From: an uncultured Candidatus Melainabacteria bacterium
GTDB lineage: Bacteria > Cyanobacteriota > Vampirovibrionia > Gastranaerophilales > Gastranaerophilaceae
Assembly (NCBI GenBank): GCA_934754505.1
Contig: CAKVIE010000007.1
Coordinates: 43,684-107,683 of the forward strand
Direction: 5' to 3'
DNA: 64,000 nt
Shown here in pieces: positions 25,837-35,537 of this stretch. The position numbers and the translations under genes are program-made. A model generated the notes under the pieces. That model saw nothing but the letters and a program-made list of their open reading frames with translations, ran no database searches and had not been told where the DNA came from. Within the stretch, counting starts at the first letter, position 1; every line of letters begins with the position of its first letter.

Positions 25837-26835
25837 TTACAATTCTTCTTCTGCTTTAAGTTTTCTGTTCATTAATTTATCAAGAACTTCTTTAGGCGTT
25901 ATATCTGTATAAACTGCCTCGTAAATGGCACTTGAAACGGGAACTTCAATGTTTAATTTTTTAGCAAGTTCACAAACTGCCTTTGAAGTTTTAACACCTT
26001 CTGCAACAGAGCCTAATTCTCTTAAAATATCGTCTATTTTTTTGCCTTTACCAAGCATTGAACCAACCGTATAATTTCGGCTTAACGGGCTTGAACAAGT
26101 TGCAATCAAATCACCCATGCCCGAAAGTCCATAGAGAGTTGCAGGGTGAGCACCTAAAGCAACGCTGACACGAACGATTTCAGCCATACCTCTTGTAAGC
26201 AAAGCACCACGGCAGTTATCACCGAGTCCCATTTCGCTTGCAAAACCTGAAGCAATAGCGATTACGTTTTTCAAACTGCCGCCGAGTTCAACACCGATGA
26301 CATCAGAGTTTGTATATAATCTGAATTTACCAGCAACATTCAAATATTTTTGAGCTTTTAGAGCTTTTTCTTCATCCTCGCAAGCAACAGAAGCTGCCGT
26401 CGGAAGTCCTGCCAAAACTTCTTTTGCAAGAGTCGGTCCCGAAAGAATAACCGGTTTTACATTTGGCAATTCTTGTTTTATAACTTCGGACATTCTCATC
26501 AAAGACGGTAATTCCAAGCCTTTTGATGTATTTACGAGAATTTGTTCATCACGAAGCCCGATTTCGGCAATTTGCTTTGAAACTGCTCTTATACCTGATG
26601 TTGCAATTACCATTAAAATAAAATCCGCATCAGAAATTGCTTCCTTCAAATCAGAAGTTATTTCAGTTTTTTTATCGAGTTCAACAACAACAGGAATTGA
26701 TGTTTTCTTCTCAGTTCTTAATTCGTCTGAAATATCTTGTTCTCTGCCCCAAACACATACTCTGTCAAAGTTTGGAGTTAGTAATCTTGCGAGAGTTAGC
26801 CCCCAGCATCCGGGACCTAAAACGGTTAATTTCAT
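25837..26835 (-). CDS. gpsA: Glycerol-3-phosphate dehydrogenase [NAD(P)+]
   Basis: Reduces dihydroxyacetone phosphate to glycerol-3-phosphate for phospholipids. From the ATG at 26835 it is 332 residues, the usual length; a longer frame reaching into murE is rejected. Seen: VLGPGCWGLTLARLL (dinucleotide loop; GxGxWG with a Pro), LVNTSKGLE, ILSGPTLAKEVLAGLPTAA, GVELGGSLKNVIAIASG with the catalytic Lys, and CSSPLSRNYTVG. GAGGTT precedes the start. It begins 2 bases after murE. Confidence 0.96.
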   Translation of the reverse strand: MKLTVLGPGCWGLTLARLLTPNFDRVCVWGREQDISDELRTEKKTSIPVVVELDKKTEITSDLKEAISDADFILMVIATSGIRAVSKQIAEIGLRDEQILVNTSKGLELPSLMRMSEVIKQELPNVKPVILSGPTLAKEVLAGLPTAASVACEDEEKALKAQKYLNVAGKFRLYTNSDVIGVELGGSLKNVIAIASGFASEMGLGDNCRGALLTRGMAEIVRVSVALGAHPATLYGLSGMGDLIATCSSPLSRNYTVGSMLGKGKKIDDILRELGSVAEGVKTSKAVCELAKKLNIEVPVSSAIYEAVYTDITPKEVLDKLMNRKLKAEEEL

Positions 26836-26836
26836 A

Positions 26837-28303
26837 TTAAACCTCTTTTCCAAATACTTTTGCAACTTCTTCTCTGTCGTCAAAATGTATTGTTTTGTCT
26901 TTTAAAATTTGATAATCTTCGTGGCCTTTTCCTGCGACAAGGATTATATCGTTCGGTTTTGATATTTTTTTCAAAAGTTCGATGGCCTTGCCACGTTCAA
27001 CTTCAACAAAAACTCTTTCGGGATTGACTGATTTTATACCTGCCATGATGTCTGAAATAATCAAACTCGGATCTTCACTTCTCGGATTATCGGAAGTTAC
27101 TACGATAATATCAGCCATTTCATCAGCTATTTTGCCCATTTTCGGACGTTTTGTAGCATCTCTGTCGCCGCCGCAGCCGAACAAACAGATTAATCTTGCA
27201 TCATCATTTTTTAATTCTTTTGCGGCTTTTAATACATTCTGAAGTCCGTCAGGAGTATGTGCATAATCGACAATAACAAGCGGATGTTTATGAACCGCTT
27301 CAAATCTTCCTGCAACACCTTTTGTTACTTCCAAAACCTCTATAATTGTATCGAGGTCAATGCCGTTGACTTTAGCTGCCGCAATAGCTGCAAGAGTATT
27401 ATAAACACTGAACATTCCGTTTAATTGCAAATTGATTTTTCTATCACCGTCTTTTGTTTTCAAAACATATTCCGCACCATGCATAGAAAAACTTATGTTT
27501 TCAGCCTTAAAATCCGCAGCTTTTTTAACGCCGTAAGTAACAACATTTACACCTTGAGGAACAACAGAAATAAATCTTTCCGCATATTCATCATCATTAT
27601 TGATAATTGCATAAGCACCTTGTTTCAAACCTCTGAACAAAATTGCTTTTGCCTCAAAATAATTATTCATTGTAATGTGATAATCCAAATGGTCTTGGGT
27701 TAAATTGGTCAAAACAGCCGTATTAAAAGTTGTTCCGCCGACTCGGTTTTGTTCCAAAGAATGTGAACTTACTTCTGCTGCAATATTATCAACTCCGTTA
27801 TCAAGAGCTTTTTTCAATAATGCTTGAAATTCAGGAGCTTGAGGTGTCGTGTGTTTTGCATCAGCATAATTGTCTGTGCTATTAAATTTATGACCCAATG
27901 TACCGATTAAACCACATTTTTTGTTTGCAGCTTCAAATATTTTTTGAATTAAATGTGTAACGGTAGTTTTGCCGTTGGTTCCCGTAACACCAATAATATT
28001 AAGCGACTTTGACGGATGAGCATAAAATGCCGCAGCAATTTCAGCAATTTGATGTCTTGTTGATTTTACAACAATTTGCGGAATATTTATATCGAGTTCA
28101 CGTTCCACCATTAAGGCAACAGCTCCGTTATCGACAGCCATTTGTGCAAAATCATGCCCGTCGGAATTTTCACCGACCAAGCAGATAAAGACATCGCCTG
28201 CTTTGGTTGTTTTAGAATTATAGGAAATTCCTGTTACATCAACATCTTCAAATTTTACGCTTTTAGCATTATTTATTTCCGAAATTAATTTACTTAATAA
28301 CAT
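26837..28303 (-). CDS. murE: UDP-MurNAc-tripeptide synthetase (meso-DAP adding)
   Basis: MurE adds the third peptide residue in peptidoglycan precursor synthesis. The 488 residues are typical. The ATP loop is GVTGTNGKTTVTHLIQ; the carbamylated-Lys region and DYAHTPDGLQNVL follow. The specificity motif VTSDNPRSEDP (DNPR) predicts meso-diaminopimelate as substrate, not lysine. It lies after ftsI, in the usual mra order, with murF and mraY missing from this window. Confidence 0.97.
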   Translation of the reverse strand: MLLSKLISEINNAKSVKFEDVDVTGISYNSKTTKAGDVFICLVGENSDGHDFAQMAVDNGAVALMVERELDINIPQIVVKSTRHQIAEIAAAFYAHPSKSLNIIGVTGTNGKTTVTHLIQKIFEAANKKCGLIGTLGHKFNSTDNYADAKHTTPQAPEFQALLKKALDNGVDNIAAEVSSHSLEQNRVGGTTFNTAVLTNLTQDHLDYHITMNNYFEAKAILFRGLKQGAYAIINNDDEYAERFISVVPQGVNVVTYGVKKAADFKAENISFSMHGAEYVLKTKDGDRKINLQLNGMFSVYNTLAAIAAAKVNGIDLDTIIEVLEVTKGVAGRFEAVHKHPLVIVDYAHTPDGLQNVLKAAKELKNDDARLICLFGCGGDRDATKRPKMGKIADEMADIIVVTSDNPRSEDPSLIISDIMAGIKSVNPERVFVEVERGKAIELLKKISKPNDIILVAGKGHEDYQILKDKTIHFDDREEVAKVFGKEV

Positions 28304-28327
28304 AATTCACTCTTTCAATTTATAGAT

Positions 28328-30268
28328 TTAATTCCTTTTCTTTTTAACAATTTTCCCCGAAGCCGAACTTTTAGCTTGAGGTTTAACGTCTTGTCGTTTT
28401 ACTTTTTCAAATTTAAAATTTGATTTCTTCTGAACCGTTTTATTTTTCTTTTCGTCTTTCAAAATATTATTAAACGGAGAAATCTTCACATTTTGCTCAG
28501 CTTTTTCAGCTTCCAAATCAGGTAAAGGTCTTGTGCAAGGTGTAAATCCCGAATTCGGAGATTTATCGCTTTTCAAATTCAAAATTCTTGCCGTTTGTTT
28601 TGCAACTTCCGCAAAGACCGGAACCGCAACGGTTGAACCCCAAATTTCCCAACCTGATGCCGAATCGACAACAACGTATATCAAAATTTGCGGATCAGAT
28701 GCAGGTAAATAACCGATTGCAGAAGTGTACAATTTGTTTGTATAACCTCTTGCACCCTCCATAGTTTTTCTCGAAGTACCTGTTTTTGATGCAACCTGAT
28801 AATCAGGTAAATTCAACGGCAACTTTGTTCTTGAGGTACTTTTTGTCAAAAATTCCGTAACAAGTCTTGCTTTTTCGGGATCCATAACACGTTCTTTTTT
28901 AACGTGTTTCGGAAGTTCTTCTTCAGAATATTTAACAACGTGAGGAGTAATTTTCAACCCGTCATTAGCGATAGCAGCAACAGCCGCAACCATTTGCAGC
29001 GGCGTTACTGAAGCTCCGTAGCCGTAGCCCATTGAAGCATGTCTTGAAATATCCCATGTTTCGGGTTTCGGCAAAAGCCCCGAAGATTCTCCGGGTAAAT
29101 CAATTCCCGTTTTTCTACCTATTCCGAATTTATACAAAATGTCATAAAATTCTTTCGGCGTCATCAAAAGAGCAACTTTTAAACTACCGACGTTACTTGA
29201 ATGTTGGAACAAATATTCCATACTAATATTTCCCGGGCATGGGAATTTGTGATAATCGTAATTTGAAATTGTCCAGCCGCCGATTACAACTTGTCCTGTA
29301 TCGCAGACCGTACTGTTTCTCGTAATTTTTCCTGCTTGAACTGCAGATGCAACCGTCAACACCTTAAATGTTGACCCCGGTGGAAATACGTCAGTTAAAG
29401 TCCAATTTTTAATTTGTTCATAAGTCGCTTCTTTATAATGATTAGGGTTATATGTCGGATATACGGCATAGCCCAAAATTTCACCGTTATTAGGATTTAA
29501 AACAACAACAGCACCTCTTAATGCTTGTTTTTCATTAATCATCTTCAAAAGCTCGGTTTCGCAAACGTGCTGAATTGCTGAATCTATCGTCAATACAACA
29601 GTTTTTCCAACCGTCGGTGAGGTTATTTTTTGAGGATCGGTACGGAAATCGTAAATTACATCGCCGCCTCTTGTCGTTTCAATGATAATGTCTTTATCAA
29701 CTTTTTCAAGTTCTTTCTTCATTGTAAATTCAACACCCGCAGCAACATCGGCATCAGGATTGTAATAGCCCAAAATATGAGCCGCCATTGAATCTTGAGG
29801 ATACACACGACAATTTTTTCTGTCCGTACTGATTTCTCTTAAACCAAGCTTTTTCATATTATCAACAGTCGGTCTGTCAATATCTTTTTTCAGAAGAATT
29901 ATGCTGTTAGGGCTTTTCATCTTCTTAACAAGTTCTGCTTCGCTCATTCCGAGATATTTTGAAAGTTTAGCGGCAAGCTCCTCAGGAGTGTGATCCTGAT
30001 ATTGTTTATGAAGATAAACATTGTAAGAAAGCTGGTCAGAAGCGAGTTTTATACCGTTTCTGTCCAAAATAGACCCCCTCATAACAAACTTTTTGGAAAG
30101 TCGTTGAGCCTTTGCCTTTTTTGAATAGTGTTTGATATCTATAATTTGAACAGAGAACAAATAAACAGCCAAAAGCAGCCCAAACACAGTAAAAGCAACC
30201 TTTAACCATAAAAGCCGTTTATCAAAAATTTTTATTCGTTCTTGTTCCGTTAAACGTTTATTTGACAT
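28328..30268 (-). CDS. ftsI: Penicillin-binding protein, FtsI-type transpeptidase
   Basis: A class B PBP for septal cross-linking. From the ATG at 30268 it is about 646 residues. One transmembrane helix (about 20-45) is followed by the pedestal domain with RGSILDRNGIKLA. The transpeptidase motifs are STFK (in PGSTFKVLT), SSN (in HSSNVGSLK) and KTGTS. A Lys-rich tail of about 80 residues follows. Gene order rsmH-ftsL-ftsI-murE supports the division role. No PASTA domain is seen. Confidence 0.95.
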   Translation of the reverse strand: MSNKRLTEQERIKIFDKRLLWLKVAFTVFGLLLAVYLFSVQIIDIKHYSKKAKAQRLSKKFVMRGSILDRNGIKLASDQLSYNVYLHKQYQDHTPEELAAKLSKYLGMSEAELVKKMKSPNSIILLKKDIDRPTVDNMKKLGLREISTDRKNCRVYPQDSMAAHILGYYNPDADVAAGVEFTMKKELEKVDKDIIIETTRGGDVIYDFRTDPQKITSPTVGKTVVLTIDSAIQHVCETELLKMINEKQALRGAVVVLNPNNGEILGYAVYPTYNPNHYKEATYEQIKNWTLTDVFPPGSTFKVLTVASAVQAGKITRNSTVCDTGQVVIGGWTISNYDYHKFPCPGNISMEYLFQHSSNVGSLKVALLMTPKEFYDILYKFGIGRKTGIDLPGESSGLLPKPETWDISRHASMGYGYGASVTPLQMVAAVAAIANDGLKITPHVVKYSEEELPKHVKKERVMDPEKARLVTEFLTKSTSRTKLPLNLPDYQVASKTGTSRKTMEGARGYTNKLYTSAIGYLPASDPQILIYVVVDSASGWEIWGSTVAVPVFAEVAKQTARILNLKSDKSPNSGFTPCTRPLPDLEAEKAEQNVKISPFNNILKDEKKNKTVQKKSNFKFEKVKRQDVKPQAKSSASGKIVKKKRN

Positions 30269-30368
30269 ATGTCTATCTTTCAAATGCATCAAATTATGTT
30301 GAATTCTTTAAAATAATAGCATATATAAATATTTCGGAAAATTTTTTAATCAATCTTAATCAAAATTA

Positions 30369-30743
30369 TTAAAATCCTAAAGCCCATTTATAATAGCTTG
30401 AATCATCGATTCTCTTATTCTTCTTCTTTTTCTTTGCATGAAAATTCGGACTGTCATTAATTTCTATTACCTGATTTGCAGGCCCTAATATTCCGGAATT
30501 TCCGACAAGTTCCTCAACGTGGTTGTAAGACATTTGATTATCAAGTTTGTTTTGAAGCTCGACATTTTCATTATTTAATTTAATGGTTTCACCGCTCAAT
30601 TTTGTTAATTTTACCTGCATCAAAGTCGTAATATAGTAACTTATAAACATTACTATCATTATAAGAACCAAAATCCAACAAAGCGTTTTGTTCAATTTTG
30701 ATAAAGTATGAGGCACCTTTGGCGGTATAAAATCTTCGTTCAT
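30369..30743 (-). CDS. FtsL-like cell division protein
   Basis: A 124-residue bitopic membrane protein: short cytoplasmic segment, one helix (about 22-42, CWILVLIMIVMFISYY), a coiled-coil stretch (LTKLSGETIKLNNENVELQNKL) and a basic tail with KKKKKNKR. The fold and the place between rsmH and ftsI identify it as FtsL, which with FtsB and FtsQ forms the division scaffold. Sequence similarity alone is weak, as usual for FtsL. Confidence 0.72.
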   Translation of the reverse strand: MNEDFIPPKVPHTLSKLNKTLCWILVLIMIVMFISYYITTLMQVKLTKLSGETIKLNNENVELQNKLDNQMSYNHVEELVGNSGILGPANQVIEINDSPNFHAKKKKKNKRIDDSSYYKWALGF

Positions 30744-30755
30744 AATATTAACCTG

Positions 30756-31658
30756 CTATTTAATAACTTTTGCATATCGTAATTTTGCAGAACGTGACGG
30801 AGGATTTATTTTTAACTCATCTTCACTCGCCGTTAAAGGCTTTTTGGTCAAAATTTCCAATTTGCCGTCGTCGTGAAACCTTGCAGAATTATCTCTGAAA
30901 AAATTCTTTACAATCCTATCTTCCGCAGAATGGAATGTCACTGCTGAAATTATAGCACCTGTTTCTAAAATTGGCAGAATATTTTTTAAAGTGTTTTTTA
31001 TATTTTCAAGTTCTTGATTAACTTCAATTCTGACAGCTTGAAAAACCCTCGTTGCAGGGTGAATTTTACTCTTAATTCTCGGTGTGGATTGAATAATCAA
31101 ATCCGATAGCTCAAGTGTTGTTTTTATTGGTGAAATTCTTCGCTTTTCAACTATCGCTTTTGCTATTCTTTTGGAAAATCTTTCTTCTCCATATTCACTG
31201 AAAATTCTTACCAAATCGTCCTCTCGATAAGAATTTATCACGTCATAAGCCGAAAAATCGGCACCTTTATCAAACCTCATGTCCAAAGGAGCTTCTTTTT
31301 GAAAAGAAAACCCTCTTTCATCAGACGTTAACTGGAAAAATGATGCACCAAAATCGTAAACGACTCCGCCCGTTATTTTATCCGAACCGATTTCTGTCAA
31401 ATGTTTATTAATATTAACGTGACTGTCTTTTATAATTGTTAAGTTTTTATAAGATTTAAGTTTTTCCGAAGCCGCACAAATTGCATCATCATCAATATCA
31501 AATGCAAACAACTTTCCGTTCGGTTGAATTTTTTCCAAAATCAATGCAGAATAACCGCCGCCGCCTAAAGTTCCGTCAACGTATATTTTCCCGTCCTCGG
31601 GAGAAAGTGCATCAACGGCTTCTTTTGCCATAACGGGAAAGTGTTTGAATTCAGCCAT
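30756..31658 (-). CDS. rsmH: 16S rRNA (cytosine(1402)-N4)-methyltransferase
   Basis: RsmH (MraW) methylates C1402 in the ribosomal P site. The 300-residue protein has HFPVMAKEAVDAL, DGTLGGGGYSALIL (SAM loop), FDIDDDAI, DFGASFFQLTSDERGFSF in place of the usual DLGVSSxQLD, PLDMRFD, TRVFQAVRIEVNQEL and ISFHS-like SAVTFHSAEDRIVKNFF. It overlaps prfA by one base and heads the ftsL-ftsI-murE run. Confidence 0.96.
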   Translation of the reverse strand: MAEFKHFPVMAKEAVDALSPEDGKIYVDGTLGGGGYSALILEKIQPNGKLFAFDIDDDAICAASEKLKSYKNLTIIKDSHVNINKHLTEIGSDKITGGVVYDFGASFFQLTSDERGFSFQKEAPLDMRFDKGADFSAYDVINSYREDDLVRIFSEYGEERFSKRIAKAIVEKRRISPIKTTLELSDLIIQSTPRIKSKIHPATRVFQAVRIEVNQELENIKNTLKNILPILETGAIISAVTFHSAEDRIVKNFFRDNSARFHDDGKLEILTKKPLTASEDELKINPPSRSAKLRYAKVIK

Positions 31659-32743
31659 TAGTCATCAATCTCTGCAAGTTTTTCCAATTTAAGTTTTTGG
31701 TCATGTGCAACGAGCAAATCGATTAATTCATCCAAATCACCGTCTATAACCGTCCAAACATTGAGGTTATGATTGATTCTGTGGTCTGTTAATCTTCCTT
31801 GAGGGAAATTATAAGTTCTGATACGCTCGGAACGATCCCCCGTACCGACTTGAGAACGACGTAAATCCGTTATTTCCTGCATTTGTTTTTGACGTTCCAA
31901 ATCGTATAATTTAGCTTTCAAAATTTGCATTGCACGTTCTTTGTTTTGGAGTTGAGAACGTTCTTCCGTACAGAAAATCATAATTCCTGTCGGTTTGTGA
32001 TAAAGTCTTGCCGCCGTTTCAACTTTGTTTACGTTTTGACCGCCTGCACCGCCTGAACGAGCTGTTGACATTTCGATATCTTCAGGTCTGATTTCGACTT
32101 CTACATCATCAACTTCCGGCATAACCGCAACTGTTGCAGTTGATGTGTGAACTCTGCCTTGTGATTCTGTTTCGGGAACTCTTTGTACTCTGTGAACGCC
32201 AGATTCGTACTTTAATCTGCTGTAAATGCTGTCGCCTTTTACAGAAATAATAACTTCCGAAACACCGCCCATTTCCGATTCGGTTTTACTTAAAACTTCT
32301 GTTTTCCAGCCCATTTTATCGGCATAACGCATATACATTCTCATTAAATCGCCTGCAAAGATGTTAGCTTCGTCACCGCCTGCAGAACCTCTGATTTCAA
32401 GCATGATGTCTTTGTCGTCCATCGGATCTCTCGGAAGCAAAAGAATTTTCATTTTTTCGGAATATTCTTTGATTTTTTCTTCGTTTGAAGCGATTTCGGA
32501 TTTCAAAAAGGCTCTCATTTCTTCATCTTGTTCACCTTTTAAAAGCTCATTGGCATCTTTTATGGCATTTGTTGCTTCCTGCCATTGGTGGTAAAGTTCA
32601 ACGGTTTCTTCCATTGATTTACGTTGTTTTGATAAATCTCGAAATTTGTTATAGTCTTGAATTATTTCGGGCTTACTCAAAATTTCACCCAATTCAACAT
32701 ATTTTTCTTCAATTTTGACTATTTTATCAAGCATTTCTTCCAT
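31658..32743 (-). CDS. prfA: Peptide chain release factor 1
   Basis: RF1 terminates translation at UAG and UAA. The 361 residues are typical. The GGQ loop is [20 protein letters not shown]; the [13 protein letters not shown] form and the following [18 protein letters not shown] resemble cyanobacterial and plastid RF1 rather than the AGGQHVNK form of most bacteria. [16 protein letters not shown] follows. No prmC gene is adjacent. It lies 4 bases after thyX. Confidence 0.96.
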   Translation of the reverse strand: MEEMLDKIVKIEEKYVELGEILSKPEIIQDYNKFRDLSKQRKSMEETVELYHQWQEATNAIKDANELLKGEQDEEMRAFLKSEIASNEEKIKEYSEKMKILLLPRDPMDDKDIMLEIRGSAGGDEANIFAGDLMRMYMRYADKMGWKTEVLSKTESEMGGVSEVIISVKGDSIYSRLKYESGVHRVQRVPETESQGRVHTSTATVAVMPEVDDVEVEIRPEDIEMSTARSGGAGGQNVNKVETAARLYHKPTGIMIFCTEERSQLQNKERAMQILKAKLYDLERQKQMQEITDLRRSQVGTGDRSERIRTYNFPQGRLTDHRINHNLNVWTVIDGDLDELIDLLVAHDQKLKLEKLAEIDD

Positions 32744-32747
32744 TTAA

Positions 32748-33449
32748 TTATCCTCTTTGAGCTTTTCTTCCGCAGGATTTATCCTCATCGCAAAATCCTA
32801 ATTTTTCACATTTTGGAACAAGGTAATCTTTTAACCACGGTTCAACCGAAATAAGTTCGTCACACATTTTTTTAACAAGAACACGAATTTCCTTCTGTGC
32901 TCTCGTACATAATCTCAAATTTGCCAAGTGAATTAATTCTCTGAGATTTAAACTTGCTACCATAGAAGTCGCCGTCGCATTTGGCAAAATAAATCTTGCA
33001 TCTTCCGCAGGAACGCCTTTTTCTGTCATTTCAAGGTAAAATTCGGAAGTTTTTGCCATAAAATCTCTGTATTTTTGAGCAAGTTCTTCATTTTGTGCAA
33101 TTTTTTCAGGTATTACATAATCAAATTGTTCTTTTTCTCTGACGTAACGTTGTGATTTTTGAGAGAAAGACATCAATCTGTGTCTTACAAGCTGATGCGA
33201 GCATGCCCGTGAAATTCCGCTGATTGCAAAAGACACCTGAATATGTTCAATAGTGCTGTAATGGCCTGACGAAACGACTTTTTTGATTAATGAAAGAGCT
33301 TTTTCTTTGTCGTTAGCATTTTCTGACTTATTGATATTTTCGGGAATATCGGCAGAATAGCATGTTCTGCAGGCTGTATATATAGTTTTGAGCATGTCAT
33401 CGGGTTTTGAAATCAAAACGGCATGCGGAGTTACTTCGTGATTAGTCAT
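32748..33449 (-). CDS. thyX: Flavin-dependent thymidylate synthase
   Basis: Makes dTMP from dUMP with FAD and methylene-THF. The signature RHRLMSFSQKSQRYV fits RHRxxSxxxxSxR. HYSTIEHIQVSFAISGISRACSHQLVRHR precedes it (the key His and Arg residues are present), and LHLANLRLCTRAQKEIR-type C-terminal motif follows. GAAGG lies before the ATG at 33449; a longer TTG frame at 33470 is rejected. Length 233 residues. A ThyX route avoids dihydrofolate and fits the folate genes in this window. Confidence 0.95.
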   Translation of the reverse strand: MTNHEVTPHAVLISKPDDMLKTIYTACRTCYSADIPENINKSENANDKEKALSLIKKVVSSGHYSTIEHIQVSFAISGISRACSHQLVRHRLMSFSQKSQRYVREKEQFDYVIPEKIAQNEELAQKYRDFMAKTSEFYLEMTEKGVPAEDARFILPNATATSMVASLNLRELIHLANLRLCTRAQKEIRVLVKKMCDELISVEPWLKDYLVPKCEKLGFCDEDKSCGRKAQRG

Positions 33450-33470
33450 ATAATACCTTCTTATACGCAA

Positions 33471-33517
33471 ATACCCGCTATTAAGCTGCGGGTACTTGAA
33501 TTACCGCACAAGTGCGG
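33471..33517 (-). other. Two hairpins between rpmE and thyX
   Basis: ACCGCAC with GTGCGGT (33503-33517) and TACCCGC with GCGGGTA (33471-33493) form two stem-loops in the minus-strand gap. Neither has a clear T run. They may be a terminator for rpmE or mRNA-stability elements. Confidence 0.5.
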
Positions 33518-33529
33518 TTGTTACAATTG

Positions 33530-33727
33530 TTATTTTTGATAACGTTTTTTGAATCTTTCAACACGTCCTTCAGTATCAACGATTTTTTGGTTGCCTGTGT
33601 AGAACGGGTGGCAGTGGTTGCAAATTTCAACCGTGATGTTGTCTGAAATTGAACCTGTTTCGATTTCGTTACCACATACACATTTTATAACTGTTTTCTT
33701 GTAATCGGGATGAATATCTTTTTTCAT
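33530..33727 (-). CDS. rpmE: Ribosomal protein bL31
   Basis: A 65-residue 50S ribosomal protein. [26 protein letters not shown] and [25 protein letters not shown] are diagnostic. The CxC and CxxC cysteines show the zinc-binding type. It is a single gene with hairpins behind it. Confidence 0.97.
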   Translation of the reverse strand: MKKDIHPDYKKTVIKCVCGNEIETGSISDNITVEICNHCHPFYTGNQKIVDTEGRVERFKKRYQK

Positions 33728-33916
33728 GGGTTTTTCCTCTACTGTTTGAAATCTTTCTAATAAATTATAAACACGTGAAAAATTAATATCAAGTATCAGA
33801 AAAAAATAGTTAAAAAAAAGTAAAAAACGATGTTAATTTTATGATGAATGTGGTATTATCATGGAAAGGGCAATTTTTTTGTCCGAATTTAATTAGCATA
33901 AAAAGGAATATATTTT

Positions 33917-34525
33917 ATGAAAACAAGAAAAGCAATGTCTTTAGCAGAAGTTTTGATAACTCTTGTTGTCATAGGTGTTTTAATGATGGTTCTTATACCT
34001 GTCATCACCAAAACGACTGCGAACAAAGAAAGATTTCTTTACAAAAAAGCCGTAAACACATTGCAGAACGCAGTTTCCGCAGTAATGAACGAAAACGGCG
34101 TTGCAAACTCAACAAACTTCTGGCCTGAAATGGGTTCTTTAAGAAAAGAAATCGGCTCAAAAATTATCACACTTGACGGTGTACACAGCGGAAACGATTC
34201 AACGGCAACAGACCCTGACTTCCGTTCAAGCGATGGTATGATTTGGTACGGAATTCCCGAAACATGGCCTGATGGAGCAAAATATGTTGACGTTCAAGTT
34301 GACGTAAACGGTGAAGGCGGAACCAATTTGAGCTCGGAAGATGCAGGTGAATATGGTCAACCTGGGGCAAAACGTCCTGACAGACTCAGAATCAGACTTA
34401 TGAAAGACGGTCGTGTTGTCGTTCCTGCTTATGCGGATTCAAGCATGGGCTTTGAAGCTGACGGCGATTATGATTGGTCTTTTGAAAGCGAATATTTAAC
34501 TTCACAAAAATCCCAAGCTAACTAA
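33917..34525 (+). CDS. Type IV pilin-like / pseudopilin protein
   Basis: A 202-residue protein with a class III signal: a short basic leader MKTRKA, then MSLAEVLITLVVIGVLMMVLIPVI, in which the Glu at position +5 from the cleavage is kept. The helix is followed by a globular C-terminal part containing DGMIWYGIPETWPDGAKYVDVQVDVNGEGG, like the GspH/prepilin-type products of Gastranaerophilales. It would be processed by a prepilin peptidase and assembled in a type IV pilus, type II secretion or DNA uptake machine; none of these genes is in the window. AAAAGGAA precedes the ATG. Confidence 0.85.
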   Translation: MKTRKAMSLAEVLITLVVIGVLMMVLIPVITKTTANKERFLYKKAVNTLQNAVSAVMNENGVANSTNFWPEMGSLRKEIGSKIITLDGVHSGNDSTATDPDFRSSDGMIWYGIPETWPDGAKYVDVQVDVNGEGGTNLSSEDAGEYGQPGAKRPDRLRIRLMKDGRVVVPAYADSSMGFEADGDYDWSFESEYLTSQKSQAN

Positions 34526-34545
34526 TTTAATCATTAAAAATTTTC

Positions 34546-34568
34546 AGGCTCACTTTGTGAGCCTTTTT
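34546..34568 (+). terminator. Terminator after the pseudopilin gene
   Basis: AGGCTCAC, loop TTT, GTGAGCCT, then TTTTT. Confidence 0.9.
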
Positions 34569-34603
34569 GTGTTCGTTTAATTGATTTTAGTATCAATAAA
34601 CAC

Positions 34604-34632
34604 TTGTATATCTTTTTTTCTTATGTTATTAT
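34604..34632 (+). promoter_or_regulatory. Probable mtnP promoter
   Basis: TTGTAT (34604-34609) and TATTAT (34627-34632), spaced 17 bases, 42 bases before the start codon. Confidence 0.5.
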
Positions 34633-34674
34633 TCACCATAAACAACCTATAACATTAAAGAAAGGGAATTTTTA

Positions 34675-35481
34675 ATGGAAACTAATGAAAGACAAGCGAC
34701 AATCGGTATTATCGGCGGTACAGGCTTTTATTCTTTTTTTGAAGGCAAAGAAACACAGCAAGTCAATATAGATACGCCTTATGGAAAACCGAGCGACATC
34801 ATTACAATCGGACAAATAGGCAATCATAAAGTTGCATTTTTACCAAGACACGGTCTTGACCACAGATTTTTACCGCACACCGTTAATTACAGAGCGAACG
34901 TTTGGGCATTAAAATCTTTAGGTTGTGACAGAGTTATCTCACCTTGTGCAGCAGGCAGCTTCCAAAAACACGTTAAACCCGGAAGTTTTGTCGTACCTGA
35001 CCAATTTGTTGATTGGACTGACGGCAGAAAAAACACTTTTTTTGAAGGACCTATTTGCATTCACCCGAGTGCAGCTGATCCTTACTGCCCCGAAATGAGA
35101 AAAATTGCAATTGAAGCTGCAAAAGAACACGGCATTGAAGTTCACGAAACAGGTACAGTTGTTACAATTAACGGACCACGTTTCTGCACAAAAGCTGAAT
35201 CTCAATTCTTCACAAGACAAGGTTGGGAAGTTGCAAGTATGACACAATTCCCTGAAGTTCATCTCGTCAGAGAACTTGATATGTGCCCTGTAACAATCGC
35301 TCTTATCACAGACCACGATTGTGGCTTGGAAGGTGATGTAGAGCCTGTTACACACCAACAAGTTTGCAAAATCTTCAACCAAAACATTGACAATTTGAAG
35401 AAAATGTTAATTACAATTTTGGAAAACACTCCGCTTGAAAGACATAATTGTAATTGTATGAATACGACAAAAACGTCATAG
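34675..35481 (+). CDS. mtnP: 5'-methylthioadenosine phosphorylase
   Basis: Cleaves methylthioadenosine with phosphate to adenine and methylthioribose-1-phosphate. The 268-residue protein has IGIIGGTGFYSFF, FLPRHGLDHRFLPHTVNYRANVWAL, CAAGSFQKHVKPGSFVVPDQFVDWT, and SMTQFPEVHLVRELDMCPVTIALITDHDCG. The TDHDC form resembles the TDYD of adenine-specific enzymes, not the inosine-specific type. It ends in a Cys-containing tail. Its own promoter and terminator make it a single-gene unit. Confidence 0.92.
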   Translation: METNERQATIGIIGGTGFYSFFEGKETQQVNIDTPYGKPSDIITIGQIGNHKVAFLPRHGLDHRFLPHTVNYRANVWALKSLGCDRVISPCAAGSFQKHVKPGSFVVPDQFVDWTDGRKNTFFEGPICIHPSAADPYCPEMRKIAIEAAKEHGIEVHETGTVVTINGPRFCTKAESQFFTRQGWEVASMTQFPEVHLVRELDMCPVTIALITDHDCGLEGDVEPVTHQQVCKIFNQNIDNLKKMLITILENTPLERHNCNCMNTTKTS

Positions 35482-35496
35482 TCGATAAAATTTTTC

Positions 35497-35525
35497 GCCG
35501 CTGTTTTCATAACAGCGGCTTTTTT
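35497..35525 (+). terminator. Terminator after mtnP
   Basis: GCCGCTGTT, loop TTCAT, AACAGCGGC, then T residues. Confidence 0.9.
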
Positions 35526-35537
35526 AAAGGAGAAATC

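Noticed and set aside
33509..33517. AAGTGCGGT, the Haemophilus uptake word, in the rpmE-thyX gap
   Set aside because: I noticed only this one copy; it is part of a hairpin. The clade is far from Pasteurellaceae, so chance is the better explanation.
34939..35382. 147-residue minus-strand frame opposite mtnP
   Set aside because: Entirely antisense to a well-conserved enzyme, with Cys/Phe-rich translation typical of a shadow.
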